Of a DNA stretch of 64,000 nt, positions 1-10,507 are shown piece after piece; the stretch's first letter is position 1; every line of letters starts with the position of its first letter. The stretch is from Marivita sp. S6314 (GTDB lineage Bacteria; Pseudomonadota; Alphaproteobacteria; Rhodobacterales; Rhodobacteraceae), in the NCBI RefSeq assembly GCF_023015985.1, contig NZ_JALKAO010000003.1, positions 496,001 to 560,000 on the forward strand, in the 5' to 3' direction. The notes beneath the pieces were generated by a model. It was not told the origin of the DNA and did not search any database. It was given only the letters and a program-made list of their open reading frames with translations. The translations under genes were made by a program, and so were the position numbers.

Positions 1-1253
1 TCTTCTTTCGTCGCGGTGCCCGAGATGGTGCACTCGTCATCGCATTGAATGCCCATGATATTCGCGTTGTTTGCTGCGACGGCTTCGGCAAATGCCTGTA
101 ATTCGTTTATCCGGGCACCTTGGCAAGATATGCGAAACGGCTCAGCTTTAGGTTTTTGGGTCGCTTTTCCGAAGTAGTGTTGGACGATCAGTTTTGGACA
201 ATCGACGGATCGACCCACGGGCGGATACAAAGCCCCGAAGAGCGCAGGTTGAGGATTGGTTTCGCAGATCAATGCGGTGCCGTTCGGTTCTTCGAAATCC
301 CGGCAAAGGACATCCATTCCAAGCGGGCCGGTATAATCAAGCGCCTCGGCGACCGAACGGGCGACCTTGTCAACCGGGGCAGACAACCGCCCGTTGATCG
401 GCAACAGGTCGCCGCCAGAGCTTACGCTTTGCGTGAGACCCAGAAGAACAGCTTCGCCCTTGTTCAGGACGGTGGACATATCCACGCCCTGAAGGCGCAC
501 CAATTCCTGCGCTCGTTTATCGGTGGGGATCATCGCGACACGCAACGCCGGGCTGACCGCGCGCCGTGTATTTTTGGCATCTACCAGCTCCTGTACTGTC
601 GAGCGCCCGTCACCGATCACATTCGGCGGGATTTTGAGGTATGCACACACAACCTTTTTGTCCAAAATGACGGCGCGCAAGTCGCAACCGACAAACGTCT
701 CTTCCATCATGATTGGCGATTGACGGCGGCTGCTTCGTGCGTAGGACCAGGCTTCTTTCAGGGCCACATCGTCGTAAATCCCGACTGTCACGCCCAAGCC
801 CTGGCGACCGCGCGACGGTTTCAGGACAACAGATGGCCCAATGGACGGGCGAATCTCGCGGGCATGTTCGAGGCTTGTGACCTGCTGTCCTCGCGCATGC
901 GGAATGTGGTTCTTGGCGTAAAACACCTTCTGCACGAGCTTGTCGGCGCAGAATGTGTCGATGATGGGTTTCATCGCACTCGGTTGAGCGGCGGCAAAGC
1001 CGACTTTTTGTGTTCCGTTGTCGATAGTTAAACGGCGGGCTGGCAGGCTTGGAAACGCCGATACTGTCAATCCCTGTTCATGTGCGGCCCGTACGATTTC
1101 GGTCGCGTCTGTTGAGGCCGTGATATCATACGCATTGTCAGTTAAAGCAGCGTATTCTTCGAAATAGGGACGAAAGATCCTGTGATAAAATTCGAGGGTA
1201 GCTTCCGTGCCATGTGGTTCGGTAAATGGTTTAATGGCCGTGATTTTCATCAT
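1..1253 (-). CDS. ATP-grasp domain ligase, cyanophycin synthetase/glutathione synthetase-like (3' end outside window)
   Basis: The frame stays open on the reverse strand from an ATG at 1253 to the window edge, giving about 417 residues with no stop, so the C-terminus is missing. After a roughly 110-residue N-terminal part comes an ATP-grasp fold: KPSRGRQGLG (ATP-binding loop, about residue 145) and EETFVGCDLRAVILDKKVV followed by PPNVIGDG and a TVQEL segment, a block characteristic of the cyanophycin synthetase and GshAB ATP-grasp domains. CETNPQP near residue 335 fits the metal-binding Glu/Asn of the fold. The family joins a carboxylate to an amine with ATP; the substrate cannot be told. A second start codon at 1250 is possible; AAGG lies about 7 bases before 1253. 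The overlapping forward-strand frame is an artefact. Family confident, substrate unknown. Confidence 0.8.
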   Translation of the reverse strand, partial: MMKITAIKPFTEPHGTEATLEFYHRIFRPYFEEYAALTDNAYDITASTDATEIVRAAHEQGLTVSAFPSLPARRLTIDNGTQKVGFAAAQPSAMKPIIDTFCADKLVQKVFYAKNHIPHARGQQVTSLEHAREIRPSIGPSVVLKPSRGRQGLGVTVGIYDDVALKEAWSYARSSRRQSPIMMEETFVGCDLRAVILDKKVVCAYLKIPPNVIGDGRSTVQELVDAKNTRRAVSPALRVAMIPTDKRAQELVRLQGVDMSTVLNKGEAVLLGLTQSVSSGGDLLPINGRLSAPVDKVARSVAEALDYTGPLGMDVLCRDFEEPNGTALICETNPQPALFGALYPPVGRSVDCPKLIVQHYFGKATQKPKAEPFRISCQGARINELQAFAEAVAANNANIMGIQCDDECTISGTATKE

Positions 1254-1475
1254 GCACGCCTTATGGTTCCTGCTCCAATCGGGCGGATCAAAACGTAATG
1301 TCATCGGCTAGAACGACTGTTTATTACTGCTCGCCCATTTTTTTAATCAGCGTAGCGGTTTGGGGCGAAAAACCTCAGCATTGTTGAGGCTCAAACATGA
1401 ATGCTGTGCCGGTTGTGGCTTCTCGCGCACAGTTGATCACGGGTTATTGATGCGTGTTTTTTTGCATATGCCCAC

Positions 1476-1511
1476 GAAAAAAGGCCCGGCGATTGTGCGC
1501 TGGGCCTTTCG
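1476..1511 (-). terminator. Rho-independent terminator of mdh
   Basis: Read on the reverse strand just after the mdh stop there is a 12-base-pair stem with one mismatch (left arm AAAGGCCCAGCG, right arm CGCCGGGCCTTT), a CACAAT loop and a run of T. This is a textbook intrinsic terminator. The rest of the 1254-1536 gap shows no other gene; it must hold the promoter of the ATP-grasp gene. Confidence 0.85.
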
Positions 1512-1536
1512 TCAAAGCTAAAAAGCGGCCGCCTTT

Positions 1537-3398
<1,862 letters not shown>

Positions 3399-3402
<4 letters not shown>

Positions 3403-3698
3403 GCATCCTCGTTCGGCACGGGCAGCGCTTCGGCCAGGGTTTCAAAGGCCTGACCGCTGGCCACGAGGCAGGTTGTGCCGGCGGTGTTAGTGACCGTGAT
3501 GGTCCATGTCCCGGTGTCCTTTGAGGCAAACACTTCGATAACCACGTTGTTTTGCCCGATGCCGATGGATTGTCGCGTCTCGCCGTAGGCGCTGGCCAGA
3601 CGTTCAACAACCAGGTCGCGCGGCGCGCAGTTTTGTTGCGCCTGTGTCAGTGTTGCGGATGCGAAAAGCGCGCCAAGGCCGAGAATGGCATATTTCAT
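3399..3698 (-). CDS. Small secreted protein of unknown function
   Basis: A 99-residue protein beginning MKYAILGLGALFASATLTQAQ, a clear Sec signal peptide with likely cleavage after AQA or nearby, leaving about 78 mature residues in the periplasm. The mature part holds two cysteines (NCAPRD and TTCLV), likely a disulfide, and a pattern like a small beta-rich domain (FASKDTGTWTITVTN). The start at 3698 is chosen over an ATG at 3713 because AGGA lies six bases before it and the shorter form starts directly with the signal peptide. Not recognised beyond a hypothetical family in Rhodobacteraceae. Its stop codon overlaps the stop of the convergent TauE/SafE gene. Confidence 0.72.
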
Positions 3699-3903
3699 GA
3701 AGTCCTGAGTCATAACGTTCCCCGTCTGTGTGCGTGTCGGGAAATCGTCCTTAAAGGGGGCTTACAATTGGTTAACGCTGCGTCCGCAAAGCTGCTTTCG
3801 GGGCTTTTTTCTGCGGTGCGGCAAATCTGATCTTGCAGTTTTTGCAAAAGAATGTAGCTCTCGGACGCAACTTTATTTCGCAGGTTTCGGCCAGGAGATT
3901 CTT

Positions 3904-4761
3904 ATGGACATGCGCAGCCGCCCGTATCGTTCGGTTCTTTACATCCCCGGATCGAAAGATCGCGCGCTGGACAAGGCGCGGAGTTTGCCTGTCGACGCGG
4001 TGATTTTCGATCTGGAAGACGCGGTTGCGGCGGATGAAAAACCGGCTGCGCGGGCCACATTGACGGCCGCGCTGGCGCAGGGCGGGTATGGCGCGCGGGT
4101 GCGGATCGTGCGGATCAACGGGTTGGACACCGCGTGGGGGCAGGCGGATGCCGAAGCCGTGTGCGATATGGACTGCGATGCGGTGCTGTTGCCAAAGGTT
4201 GAAAGCGCGGCCCAGCTGGACCAGTTGGCCGCGATCACCGGCGATCTGCCGATCTGGGCGATGATGGAAACACCGCGCGGCATGTTGAACGCGCCGGAGA
4301 TTGCCGCGCATCCCAAACTCGCAGGGATGGTCATGGGGACCAATGACCTTGCCAAGGAATTGCAGTCGCGGTTCCGTCCGGACCGGTTGCCGATGATGAC
4401 GTCGCTGTCGCTGTGCCTTCTGGCGGCCAAGGCCGAAGGGCGCGTTATCGTGGATGGCGTGTATAATGCGTTCAAGGATGACGACGGGCTAAAGGCGGAA
4501 TGCGCGCAGGGCCGGGATATGGGGTTTGACGGCAAGACCCTGATCCATCCGGCGCAGGTGGACATCGCCAACAGCGCCTTTGCCCCGGCACCGGAAGAGA
4601 TCGACCTTGCGCAGCGCCAGATCGCCGCGTTTGAACAGGCGGAGGCCGAAGGACAGGGCGTTGCGGTGGTCGACGGCAAGATCGTTGAAAACCTTCACGT
4701 TGCCACGGCCCGTGAAATACTGGCAAAAGCAGAGGCAATTGAAGCGATCAACGCGGGGTAA
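3904..4761 (+). CDS. mcl2: (3S)-malyl-CoA thioesterase, HpcH/HpaI (CitE-like) family
   Basis: 285-residue member of the CitE/malyl-CoA lyase superfamily. The N-terminus (RPYRSVLYIPGSKDRALDKA) and the internal runs WAMMETPRGMLNA, MGTNDLAKEL and GRDMGFDGKTLIHPAQ match, from memory, Rhodobacter Mcl2, which hydrolyses (3S)-malyl-CoA to malate and CoA, the last step of the ethylmalonyl-CoA pathway. The related lyase Mcl1 is longer and starts differently. Acidic metal ligands are expected at IFDLEDAV and KVESA. The ATG at 3904 has AGGAG six bases upstream; the frame continues upstream to 3730 without support. It heads a unit with an NnrU-like gene, DUF1737, mch and a DUF4344 gene (spacings 3, 4, 39 and -4 bases). 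A TTTTGCAAAA palindrome lies 55 bases upstream. Confidence 0.87.
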   Translation: MDMRSRPYRSVLYIPGSKDRALDKARSLPVDAVIFDLEDAVAADEKPAARATLTAALAQGGYGARVRIVRINGLDTAWGQADAEAVCDMDCDAVLLPKVESAAQLDQLAAITGDLPIWAMMETPRGMLNAPEIAAHPKLAGMVMGTNDLAKELQSRFRPDRLPMMTSLSLCLLAAKAEGRVIVDGVYNAFKDDDGLKAECAQGRDMGFDGKTLIHPAQVDIANSAFAPAPEEIDLAQRQIAAFEQAEAEGQGVAVVDGKIVENLHVATAREILAKAEAIEAINAG

Positions 4762-4764
4762 GCC

Positions 4765-5316
4765 ATGATCGGTATTCTTGTACTCGGACTTCTTATCTGG
4801 ATGGGCGCGCATTTCTTCAAGCGCGTCGCACCGGAACAGCGCGCAGCGATGGGCGACAAAGGCAAAGGACTGGTCACGGTTCTGTTGGTTGTCAGCCTTG
4901 GGTTGATGATCTGGGGCTATCGTGCGTCAGAGTTTATCAACGTCTGGTATCCGCCAGCGTTCATGACGCATATCAACAACCTGCTGATGCTGGTGGCGAT
5001 TTTCGTCTTCGGGATGAGCGCCACGACAGGCCGGTTGCGGGGCAAGATGCGCCATCCGCAGCTGACGGCGGTCAAGATCTGGGCGGTGGCGCACTTGCTG
5101 GTGAACGGCGATCTGGCGTCGATCATCCTGTTTGGCGGGATGCTGGCCTGGGCCGTGGCCGAGGTGATCCTGATCAACAAGGCGGTGCCGGTCTGGGATC
5201 GGCCTCAACCGGGTGAGGCGAAGAAAGACATCCTGCTCGTTGTGATCACGATTGTGGTCTACGTGGTGGTGTCGCTTGTCCACCTGTGGCTTGGCGTGTC
5301 GCCATTCGGGGGCTGA
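4765..5316 (+). CDS. NnrU family membrane protein
   Basis: 183-residue integral membrane protein with about five hydrophobic segments (roughly residues 1-16, 36-55, 66-84, 115-135, 155-175). The segments GYRASEFINVWYPPAFMTHINNLL and VKIWAVAHLLVNGD (conserved His in a membrane segment) are typical of the NnrU family, first noted near denitrification genes and widespread in alphaproteobacteria; the biochemical role is unknown. It begins three bases after mcl2 and is followed four bases on by a DUF1737 gene, so it belongs to the mcl2-mch unit. No nitrogen-oxide genes are nearby, so a denitrification role is not supported here. Confidence 0.82.
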   Translation: MIGILVLGLLIWMGAHFFKRVAPEQRAAMGDKGKGLVTVLLVVSLGLMIWGYRASEFINVWYPPAFMTHINNLLMLVAIFVFGMSATTGRLRGKMRHPQLTAVKIWAVAHLLVNGDLASIILFGGMLAWAVAEVILINKAVPVWDRPQPGEAKKDILLVVITIVVYVVVSLVHLWLGVSPFGG

Positions 5317-5320
5317 CGGG

Positions 5321-5524
5321 ATGAAAATCTACCGATTGCTGACCGAAGACGACACCTCTGCGTTCTGTCACAAGGTCTCCGAAGCGCTGAGCAAGGGATG
5401 GGAGCTTTATGGCGATCCCACTTACGCGTTTGATCACGCCAATGGCGTGATGCGCTGCGGTCAGGCGGTGACAAAAGAGATCGATACGCCCTATTCGCCG
5501 GACATGAAGCTGGGGCAGCAATAA
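5321..5524 (+). CDS. DUF1737 domain protein
   Basis: 67-residue protein whose core (YRLLTEDDTSAFCHKVSEAL, then GWELYGDPTY and MRCGQAVTKEI) matches DUF1737, a small domain found alone or fused in proteobacteria, of unknown role. No signal peptide or membrane segment, so probably cytoplasmic. The ATG at 5321 is four bases past the NnrU-family stop; the gene precedes mch by 39 bases that hold a small palindromic element. Shown by family resemblance and operon position only. Confidence 0.8.
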   Translation: MKIYRLLTEDDTSAFCHKVSEALSKGWELYGDPTYAFDHANGVMRCGQAVTKEIDTPYSPDMKLGQQ

Positions 5525-5528
5525 CGGG

Positions 5529-5551
5529 TGCCGGGCAGAAGCCCGGCCTAC
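5529..5551. repeat. Small palindromic element, REP-like
   Basis: A stem of CCGGGC and GCCCGG around AGAA, flanked by TG and CTAC, sits between the DUF1737 stop and the mch ribosome-binding site. The form GTAGGCCGGGCTTCTGCCCG is like the short GC-rich palindromes scattered in many proteobacterial genomes. No second copy was found in this window. Confidence 0.45.
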
Positions 5552-5563
5552 GAAGGACGTTCC

Positions 5564-6595
5564 ATGACGAAGACAAATGCAGGCCGGTTCTTTGAGGACT
5601 ATTCCATCGGTCAGGTGATCCGACACGCCGTGCCGCGCACGGTCAAGATGGGGGAACGGGCGCTGTATCATGCGCTCTATCCGGCACGGCATGCGCTGTA
5701 TTCGTCGGACCAGTTTGCGCAGGACTGCGGCCTTCCGTTCAGCCCGCTGGACGACATGATCGCGTTTCACGTGGTGTTCGGAAAAACCGTGCCAGATGTG
5801 TCTTTGAACGCAGTGGCCAATCTTGGCTATGCCGAGGGACGGTGGATCAAACCTGTCTGGCCCGGCGATACGTTGCGGTCTGAATCCGAGGTGATCGGGG
5901 TCAAACAGAACTCGAACGGCAAAACCGGGGTTGTCTGGGTGCGCACACGGGGGCTGAACCAGCATGATGAGCTGGTTCTGGAATATGTGCGCTGGGTCAT
6001 GGTGCGCAAACGCGATGTGGATGCGCCTGCCCCCGAGACGGTTGTGCCCGAGTTGAACAAAGTTGTGCCGGTGGGCGATCTGGTGATCCCCAAGGGCCTT
6101 GATTTCACCAAGTATGATTTTGACTTGGCGGGCGAGGCGCATCGCTGGGGCGATTATGAGGTTGGTGAAAAGATCGACCATGTGGACGGCGTGACGATCG
6201 AGGAAGCCGAACACATGATGGCGACGCGGCTTTGGCAGAACACGGCCAAGGTGCATTTCGATGCGTCCGCGCGTCCCGATGGCCGCCGGCTGATCTATGG
6301 CGGGCATGTCATCAGCATGGCGCGGGCGTTGTCGTTCAACGGCTTGGCCAATGCGCAGATGATCGTGGGGCTGAATGGTGGTGCGCATGCGAACCCCTGC
6401 TTTAGCGGCGATACGGTGCGGGCGTGGTCCGAGGTGCTGGACAAGGCGGAGACGGATGGGCCGGGGGTTGGCGCTGTTCGGTTGCGGCTGGTGGCCGTGA
6501 AAGAGGGCGGATCGTTTGACCTGAAAGGCGATGACGGGAAATACCTGCCGCATGTCTTGCTTGATCTGGATTACTGGGCTTTGATGCCCGTGTGA
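5564..6595 (+). CDS. mch: Mesaconyl-CoA hydratase (beta-methylmalyl-CoA dehydratase)
   Basis: 343-residue double hot-dog (MaoC-like) hydratase matching Mch of the ethylmalonyl-CoA pathway, which interconverts mesaconyl-CoA and beta-methylmalyl-CoA. Two MaoC halves are visible: GRFFEDYSIGQVIRHAVPRT (about 7-26) with HALYSSDQFA, and a second half from about residue 200 with RWGDYEVGEKIDHVDGVTI and the RLIYGGHVISMARAL stretch. The length is as in Rhodobacter Mch, about twice a normal MaoC protein. AAGGA lies seven bases before the ATG at 5564. Co-transcription with mcl2, the pathway's last enzyme, supports the call. The missing lyase Mcl1, acting between the two, is not in this window. Confidence 0.92.
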   Translation: MTKTNAGRFFEDYSIGQVIRHAVPRTVKMGERALYHALYPARHALYSSDQFAQDCGLPFSPLDDMIAFHVVFGKTVPDVSLNAVANLGYAEGRWIKPVWPGDTLRSESEVIGVKQNSNGKTGVVWVRTRGLNQHDELVLEYVRWVMVRKRDVDAPAPETVVPELNKVVPVGDLVIPKGLDFTKYDFDLAGEAHRWGDYEVGEKIDHVDGVTIEEAEHMMATRLWQNTAKVHFDASARPDGRRLIYGGHVISMARALSFNGLANAQMIVGLNGGAHANPCFSGDTVRAWSEVLDKAETDGPGVGAVRLRLVAVKEGGSFDLKGDDGKYLPHVLLDLDYWALMPV

Positions 6596-7311
6596 GACAC
6601 GCGCTTGTCATATTGGCATTGATGGCGACGCCGGTTGCGGCGGACGAGGCCGAAGACGCGTTTGTCGAGGCCAATATCATTGGCATTTTCTATCACGAAC
6701 TGGGTCATGCGCTGATCGACGTGATGCAGATGCCGGTGTTCGGGCAAGAGGAAGACGCGGCGGATGTGGCGTCGATCCTGTTGATTGACCAGCTGTACGA
6801 GCCGGAATTTGCTTTGCAGATGGCGTATGATGTGTCCGACGGATTCTGGGCCGAGGCGCAGATGAACCGGGACACCCCGTTGCCCTATTGGGATGTGCAT
6901 GGCCCGGACGAGCAGCGCTTTTACAACACCGTGTGCCTGTTCTATGGCGGGGATCCCGACGCGCGGGACGATTTTGCCGAGGATATGGGATTGCCGGAGG
7001 AACGGGCGGAGTATTGCCCCGAGGAATATGACCTGGCGTCCGATAGCTGGGGGACGGTGTTCGAAGGTCTTGGCGGCGACGGTGTGCCGATGGCGTTCCG
7101 CGCGGATGATCCCGCGACCTTTACGGCACAGTTGATTGCGGCCGAAGTTGAGGCGATGAACGCGGATTTTTTGTTGCCGACCGAAGTTGTTGTGCGAGCC
7201 GAAGCCTGTGGCGAAGCGAATGCGTTTTATGACCCGTCGGACCAGTCGATCACCATGTGCGAAGAGTTCGAAGGACATCTGCGGGAGCTTTACGCCCTTC
7301 TAAATGAATGA
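6592..7311 (+). CDS. DUF4344 domain, putative periplasmic zinc metallopeptidase
   Basis: 239-residue secreted protein. GTG at 6592 overlaps the mch stop (GTGA), giving translational coupling. The signal peptide is RHALVILALMATPVAA, cleaved near residue 18. The motif HELGH (35-39) is an HExxH zinc site, with acidic residues at EEDAADV (about 52-58) in the right place for the third ligand of a gluzincin-like enzyme. Cysteines at about 105, 143, 205 and 223 may form disulfides. This pattern fits the DUF4344 putative metallopeptidases of proteobacteria; the substrate is unknown. It closes the mcl2-mch unit, but a link to that pathway is only positional. Confidence 0.8.
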   Translation: MRHALVILALMATPVAADEAEDAFVEANIIGIFYHELGHALIDVMQMPVFGQEEDAADVASILLIDQLYEPEFALQMAYDVSDGFWAEAQMNRDTPLPYWDVHGPDEQRFYNTVCLFYGGDPDARDDFAEDMGLPEERAEYCPEEYDLASDSWGTVFEGLGGDGVPMAFRADDPATFTAQLIAAEVEAMNADFLLPTEVVVRAEACGEANAFYDPSDQSITMCEEFEGHLRELYALLNE

Positions 7312-7446
7312 AACGCATGGGACGGGCGCGCGCGGTGGAGTGCCCTGATTTGTGGTCACGATCACTCTGCGGTCCCAAGTGGATTCGCCTGGAATCGCGG
7401 GTTGGGGCGGGTCGGTAAACAGCCCAGCTTGCCTATTGGTCGTAAA

Positions 7447-7476
7447 TGTGATCACAGCAAAGAAAAGTGTGATCAC
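7447..7476. promoter_or_regulatory. Pair of TGTGATCAC palindromes upstream of sdhC, possible operator
   Basis: TGTGATCACA (7447-7456) and TGTGATCAC (7468-7476) are 21 bases apart, two helical turns, and 118-147 bases upstream of sdhC. A degenerate third copy, TGTGGTCACGATCAC, lies at 7351-7365. The spacing puts the sites on one face of the helix, as for cooperative binding of a dimeric regulator. The regulator is not identified. The rest of the 7312-7593 gap holds no other recognisable gene and must contain the sdh promoter. Confidence 0.5.
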
Positions 7477-7593
7477 GAAACCTTCAGTTTGGTCGAATTT
7501 TGGCAAAAAACCCGCAAACTGCGCGGTCCTGTCTCGTGACACCTTACAAAAATGCAATAAAAAGACGGTCAGGAACCGAAAAGGACTCAGACC

Positions 7594-7980
7594 ATGGCTG
7601 ACGTCAATCGGGGCAACCGGCCCCTTTCTCCGCATTTGCAGGTGTACCGCCCGCAATTAACGTCCATCACCTCCATCCTGACACGGATCACCGGGAACGC
7701 TTTGATCGTCGCCGCGTTGTTGATTGTCTGGTGGCTTCTGGCGGCATCGACCGGATCAGAATATTTCGCCGTCGCGAACGGGTTTGTCACAAGCTGGTTC
7801 GGCGATATCGTGATGTTCCTGTCCGTCTGGGCGCTTTGGTATCATTCCCTGGCGGGTGTGCGGCACCTGATCTGGGACAATGCCAAGATGCTGGAACTGG
7901 ACAAGGCCGAGATGCTTGGCTGGATGGTGATCATCGGGTCCGGCGTTCTGACAATCTTTACTGCAATCGTACTTTGGTGA
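7594..7980 (+). CDS. sdhC: Succinate dehydrogenase cytochrome b556 subunit
   Basis: 128-residue membrane anchor of complex II. RPLSPHLQVYRPQLTSITSI (about 9-28) is the SdhC N-terminal signature, followed by three hydrophobic segments. HSLAGVRHLIWD near residue 85 carries the conserved His that binds heme b and the region near the quinone site. AAAGGA lies nine bases before the ATG at 7594. First gene of sdhCDAB; SdhD follows after 10 bases. The enzyme oxidises succinate to fumarate and reduces ubiquinone in the inner membrane, and would take up the succinate released by the EMC route. Confidence 0.96.
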   Translation: MADVNRGNRPLSPHLQVYRPQLTSITSILTRITGNALIVAALLIVWWLLAASTGSEYFAVANGFVTSWFGDIVMFLSVWALWYHSLAGVRHLIWDNAKMLELDKAEMLGWMVIIGSGVLTIFTAIVLW

Positions 7981-7990
7981 GGCGCGACAC

Positions 7991-8362
7991 ATGGCTTTTT
8001 TGACTGACCGCAAACGCGCCGTTGGCTGGGGCGCTGCCAAATCCGGGACCGAACATGCCTGGTCGATGAAGAAATCATCGGTTGCTTTGCTGTTCCTGAT
8101 CCCCCTTTTCGTCTTCACCTTTGGTGCTGTGTTGGGCGACTCCTTTGAGGAGGTTCAGGCCTATTACGCCCGACCATTCCCGGCCATCATCGCCGCGTTG
8201 ACGTTGCTTGTTGGGTTCAAGCATTTCAACGACGGTTTCCAAGTCCTGATCGAAGACTACGTGCATGGATTGTGGGGCAAGGTCCTGATCCTGGGCATGA
8301 CCTGCATCAGCTACGGCGCGGCCGCCGTTGGCATTTTCGCAATCGCCAAAATGGCCCTTTGA
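7991..8362 (+). CDS. sdhD: Succinate dehydrogenase hydrophobic membrane anchor subunit
   Basis: 123-residue second anchor of complex II. After a polar N-terminus (LTDRKRAVGWGAAKSGTEHA) come three hydrophobic segments. HFNDGFQVLIEDYVHG at about 77-92 contains the SdhD motif with the His and the DY pair near the quinone site. Encoded between sdhC (10-base gap) and sdhA (21-base gap) on the same strand. Length and hydropathy are normal for the alphaproteobacterial protein. Confidence 0.95.
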   Translation: MAFLTDRKRAVGWGAAKSGTEHAWSMKKSSVALLFLIPLFVFTFGAVLGDSFEEVQAYYARPFPAIIAALTLLVGFKHFNDGFQVLIEDYVHGLWGKVLILGMTCISYGAAAVGIFAIAKMAL

Positions 8363-8383
8363 ATTATCGGAGTTTCCAAGACT

Positions 8384-10189
8384 ATGGCTGCATACGAATA
8401 CGAGACGCATGATTATGACGTCGTGGTCGTGGGTGCGGGCGGCGCAGGGTTGCGCGCCACACTGGGCATGGCAGAGCAAGGGTTGCGCACCGCGTGTGTG
8501 ACCAAGGTGTTCCCGACCCGGTCGCACACGGTTGCGGCGCAGGGCGGCATCGCGGCGTCGCTGTCGAACATGGGGCCGGATCACTGGCAGTGGCACATGT
8601 ACGACACTGTGAAAGGGTCGGACTGGCTGGGTGATACGGACGCGATGGAATACCTTGCCCGCGAAGCGCCCAAGGCGGTTTACGAACTTGAGCACTACGG
8701 CGTGCCGTTCTCGCGCACCGAGGAAGGCAAGATTTACCAGCGTCCCTTTGGCGGACACACCACCGAGTTCGGGGAAGGCCCACCCGTGCAGCGCACCTGT
8801 GCCGCCGCCGACCGGACCGGACACGCGATCTTGCACACGCTTTATGGCCAGTCGCTGAAGAACAACGCGGAATTCTACATCGAGTATTTCGCCATTGATC
8901 TGATCATGTCTGACGATGGTGCCTGCACAGGCGTTGTCTGCTGGAAGCTGGACGATGGCACCATGCATGTGTTCAACGCCAAGATGGTGGTGTTGGCGAC
9001 CGGTGGTTATGGCCGGGCTTATTTCAGCGCGACGTCTGCGCATACCTGCACCGGCGACGGTGGCGGTATGGTGGCCCGTGCCGGGTTGCCGCTTCAGGAT
9101 ATGGAGTTTGTGCAGTTTCACCCGACGGGCATCTACGGTTCTGGCTGTCTGATCACCGAGGGCGCGCGTGGCGAAGGTGGGTATCTCACCAACTCTGAAG
9201 GTGAGCGCTTCATGGAGCGCTATGCGCCGAATTACAAAGACCTTGCGCCACGCGATTATGTGTCCCGCTCGATGACGATGGAAATCCGCGAAGGGCGCGG
9301 TGTGGGGGACGAGGGGGATCACATCCACCTGAACCTGTCGCACCTGCCTGCGGAAGCCTTGGCCGAACGTCTGCCGGGGATTTCGGAGTCTGCGAAGATC
9401 TTTGCGGGTGTGGATGTCACGAAAGAGCCGATCCCGGTTCTGCCGACGGTGCATTACAACATGGGCGGCATTCCGACGAACTATTGGGGTGAGGTGGTCA
9501 ACCCGACCGCCGAAGACCCGAACGCGATTGTTCCCGGCTTGATGGCCGTGGGCGAAGCGGGCTGTGCGTCTGTGCATGGGGCGAACCGCCTTGGGTCGAA
9601 CTCTCTGATCGACCTTGTGGTCTTTGGCCGGGCTGCGGCGATCCGCGCCGGTAAGGTTGTTGATCCTGAAAGCGCGGTGCCAGCGACCAATACCGCGTCT
9701 GTCGATAAGGCGTTCGACCGGTTCGACGGCTTGCGCAATGCAACCGGTGCGATCCCGACCGCCGATCTGCGGCTTGAGATGCAGAAAACGATGCAGGCGG
9801 ATGCGGCTGTGTTCCGGACGGCGAAGACGATGAAAGAAGGTCTGGACAAGATGACCGCGATTGCGGGCAAGCTGGATGATCTGCAGGTCACCGACCGGTC
9901 CCTGGTCTGGAACAGTGACCTGATGGAAACGCTGGAACTGACCAACCTGATGCCGAACGCTTTGGCGACGATTGCCGGGGCCGAGGCGCGCAAGGAAAGC
10001 CGTGGCGCGCATGCGCATGAGGATTACACGACGCGGGATGACGAGAACTGGCGCGTCCATACCATTGCGCGGGTTGAGGGCAACAAGACCGATCTGAGCT
10101 ATCGCCCGGTGGTGGTTGATCCGCTGTCAACCGAAGAGCAAGGGGGCATTTCGCTCAAGAAGATCGCACCGAAAGAGCGGACGTTCTGA
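8384..10189 (+). CDS. sdhA: Succinate dehydrogenase flavoprotein subunit
   Basis: 601-residue catalytic subunit of complex II. Visible: dinucleotide-binding GAGGAGLRA (about 17-25), [14 protein letters not shown] with the His that carries FAD covalently, [21 protein letters not shown] (substrate region), [12 protein letters not shown] with the active-site Arg, [17 protein letters not shown] and [18 protein letters not shown] near the C-terminal FAD contact. Full length. Its final TGA shares a base with the ATG of the small lipoprotein gene that sits between sdhA and sdhB. The long reverse-strand frame over this gene is a coding artefact. Confidence 0.98.
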   Translation: MAAYEYETHDYDVVVVGAGGAGLRATLGMAEQGLRTACVTKVFPTRSHTVAAQGGIAASLSNMGPDHWQWHMYDTVKGSDWLGDTDAMEYLAREAPKAVYELEHYGVPFSRTEEGKIYQRPFGGHTTEFGEGPPVQRTCAAADRTGHAILHTLYGQSLKNNAEFYIEYFAIDLIMSDDGACTGVVCWKLDDGTMHVFNAKMVVLATGGYGRAYFSATSAHTCTGDGGGMVARAGLPLQDMEFVQFHPTGIYGSGCLITEGARGEGGYLTNSEGERFMERYAPNYKDLAPRDYVSRSMTMEIREGRGVGDEGDHIHLNLSHLPAEALAERLPGISESAKIFAGVDVTKEPIPVLPTVHYNMGGIPTNYWGEVVNPTAEDPNAIVPGLMAVGEAGCASVHGANRLGSNSLIDLVVFGRAAAIRAGKVVDPESAVPATNTASVDKAFDRFDGLRNATGAIPTADLRLEMQKTMQADAAVFRTAKTMKEGLDKMTAIAGKLDDLQVTDRSLVWNSDLMETLELTNLMPNALATIAGAEARKESRGAHAHEDYTTRDDENWRVHTIARVEGNKTDLSYRPVVVDPLSTEEQGGISLKKIAPKERTF

Positions 10190-10497
10190 TGCGCGCGATC
10201 CTCGCGTTTGGTCTTTTTCTCGCGGCCTGCTCTCCGCAGGCGCAGGACGAGATCGCACGCGAGGCGGCGCGGTCTGCGATCACGCCGGTTCTTGTGGACC
10301 GGTTTCCCGGCGTGCCGTTGGAACCGACGCTGGATTGTGTGATCGACAATGCAAGCGCGGTGCAAATTCGGGCGCTGGCGCTGGATAGCGTGACTGGCCC
10401 TACTGAAAATACGGTGCAAATCGTGAGTGATATCGTCTCGAAACCCGAGACACTGACTTGTCTGGCGGCCGAAGGCCTGCCAGCCCTGCTTCGATAA
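10189..10497 (+). CDS. Small lipoprotein encoded inside the sdh operon
   Basis: 102 residues starting [16 protein letters not shown], a short signal peptide with a lipobox (LAAC) that would leave a lipid-anchored cysteine at about residue 14. The mature part, some 88 residues, has cysteines at about 45 and 92 and no recognised domain. The ATG overlaps the sdhA TGA (TGATG), and sdhB follows after 10 bases, so it must be co-transcribed and is probably translationally coupled with complex II. A similar arrangement is, as far as I recall, seen in other Rhodobacteraceae, but no function is known to me. Since the product faces the periplasm, a role in complex II maturation or stability is speculation. 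Confidence 0.8.
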   Translation: MRAILAFGLFLAACSPQAQDEIAREAARSAITPVLVDRFPGVPLEPTLDCVIDNASAVQIRALALDSVTGPTENTVQIVSDIVSKPETLTCLAAEGLPALLR

Positions 10498-10507
10498 GGA
10501 GAGAGAC

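Noticed and set aside
120-1031. Forward-strand frame of about 303 residues
   Set aside because: It lies antisense to the ATP-grasp gene, has no family resemblance and has a His/Arg-rich composition typical of a reverse shadow.
3840-3849. TTTTGCAAAA upstream of mcl2 as a RamB operator
   Set aside because: The palindrome is real, but other EMC genes in the window lack it in their upstream regions, so the assignment is not supported.
5246-6553. Reverse-strand frame of 435 residues over mch
   Set aside because: Shadow of mch, with no signature or start site.
8075-10060. Reverse-strand frame of 661 residues over sdhD and sdhA
   Set aside because: Antisense to well-supported sdh genes; Arg/His-rich and without a ribosome-binding site. 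High GC at codon position three opens such frames.
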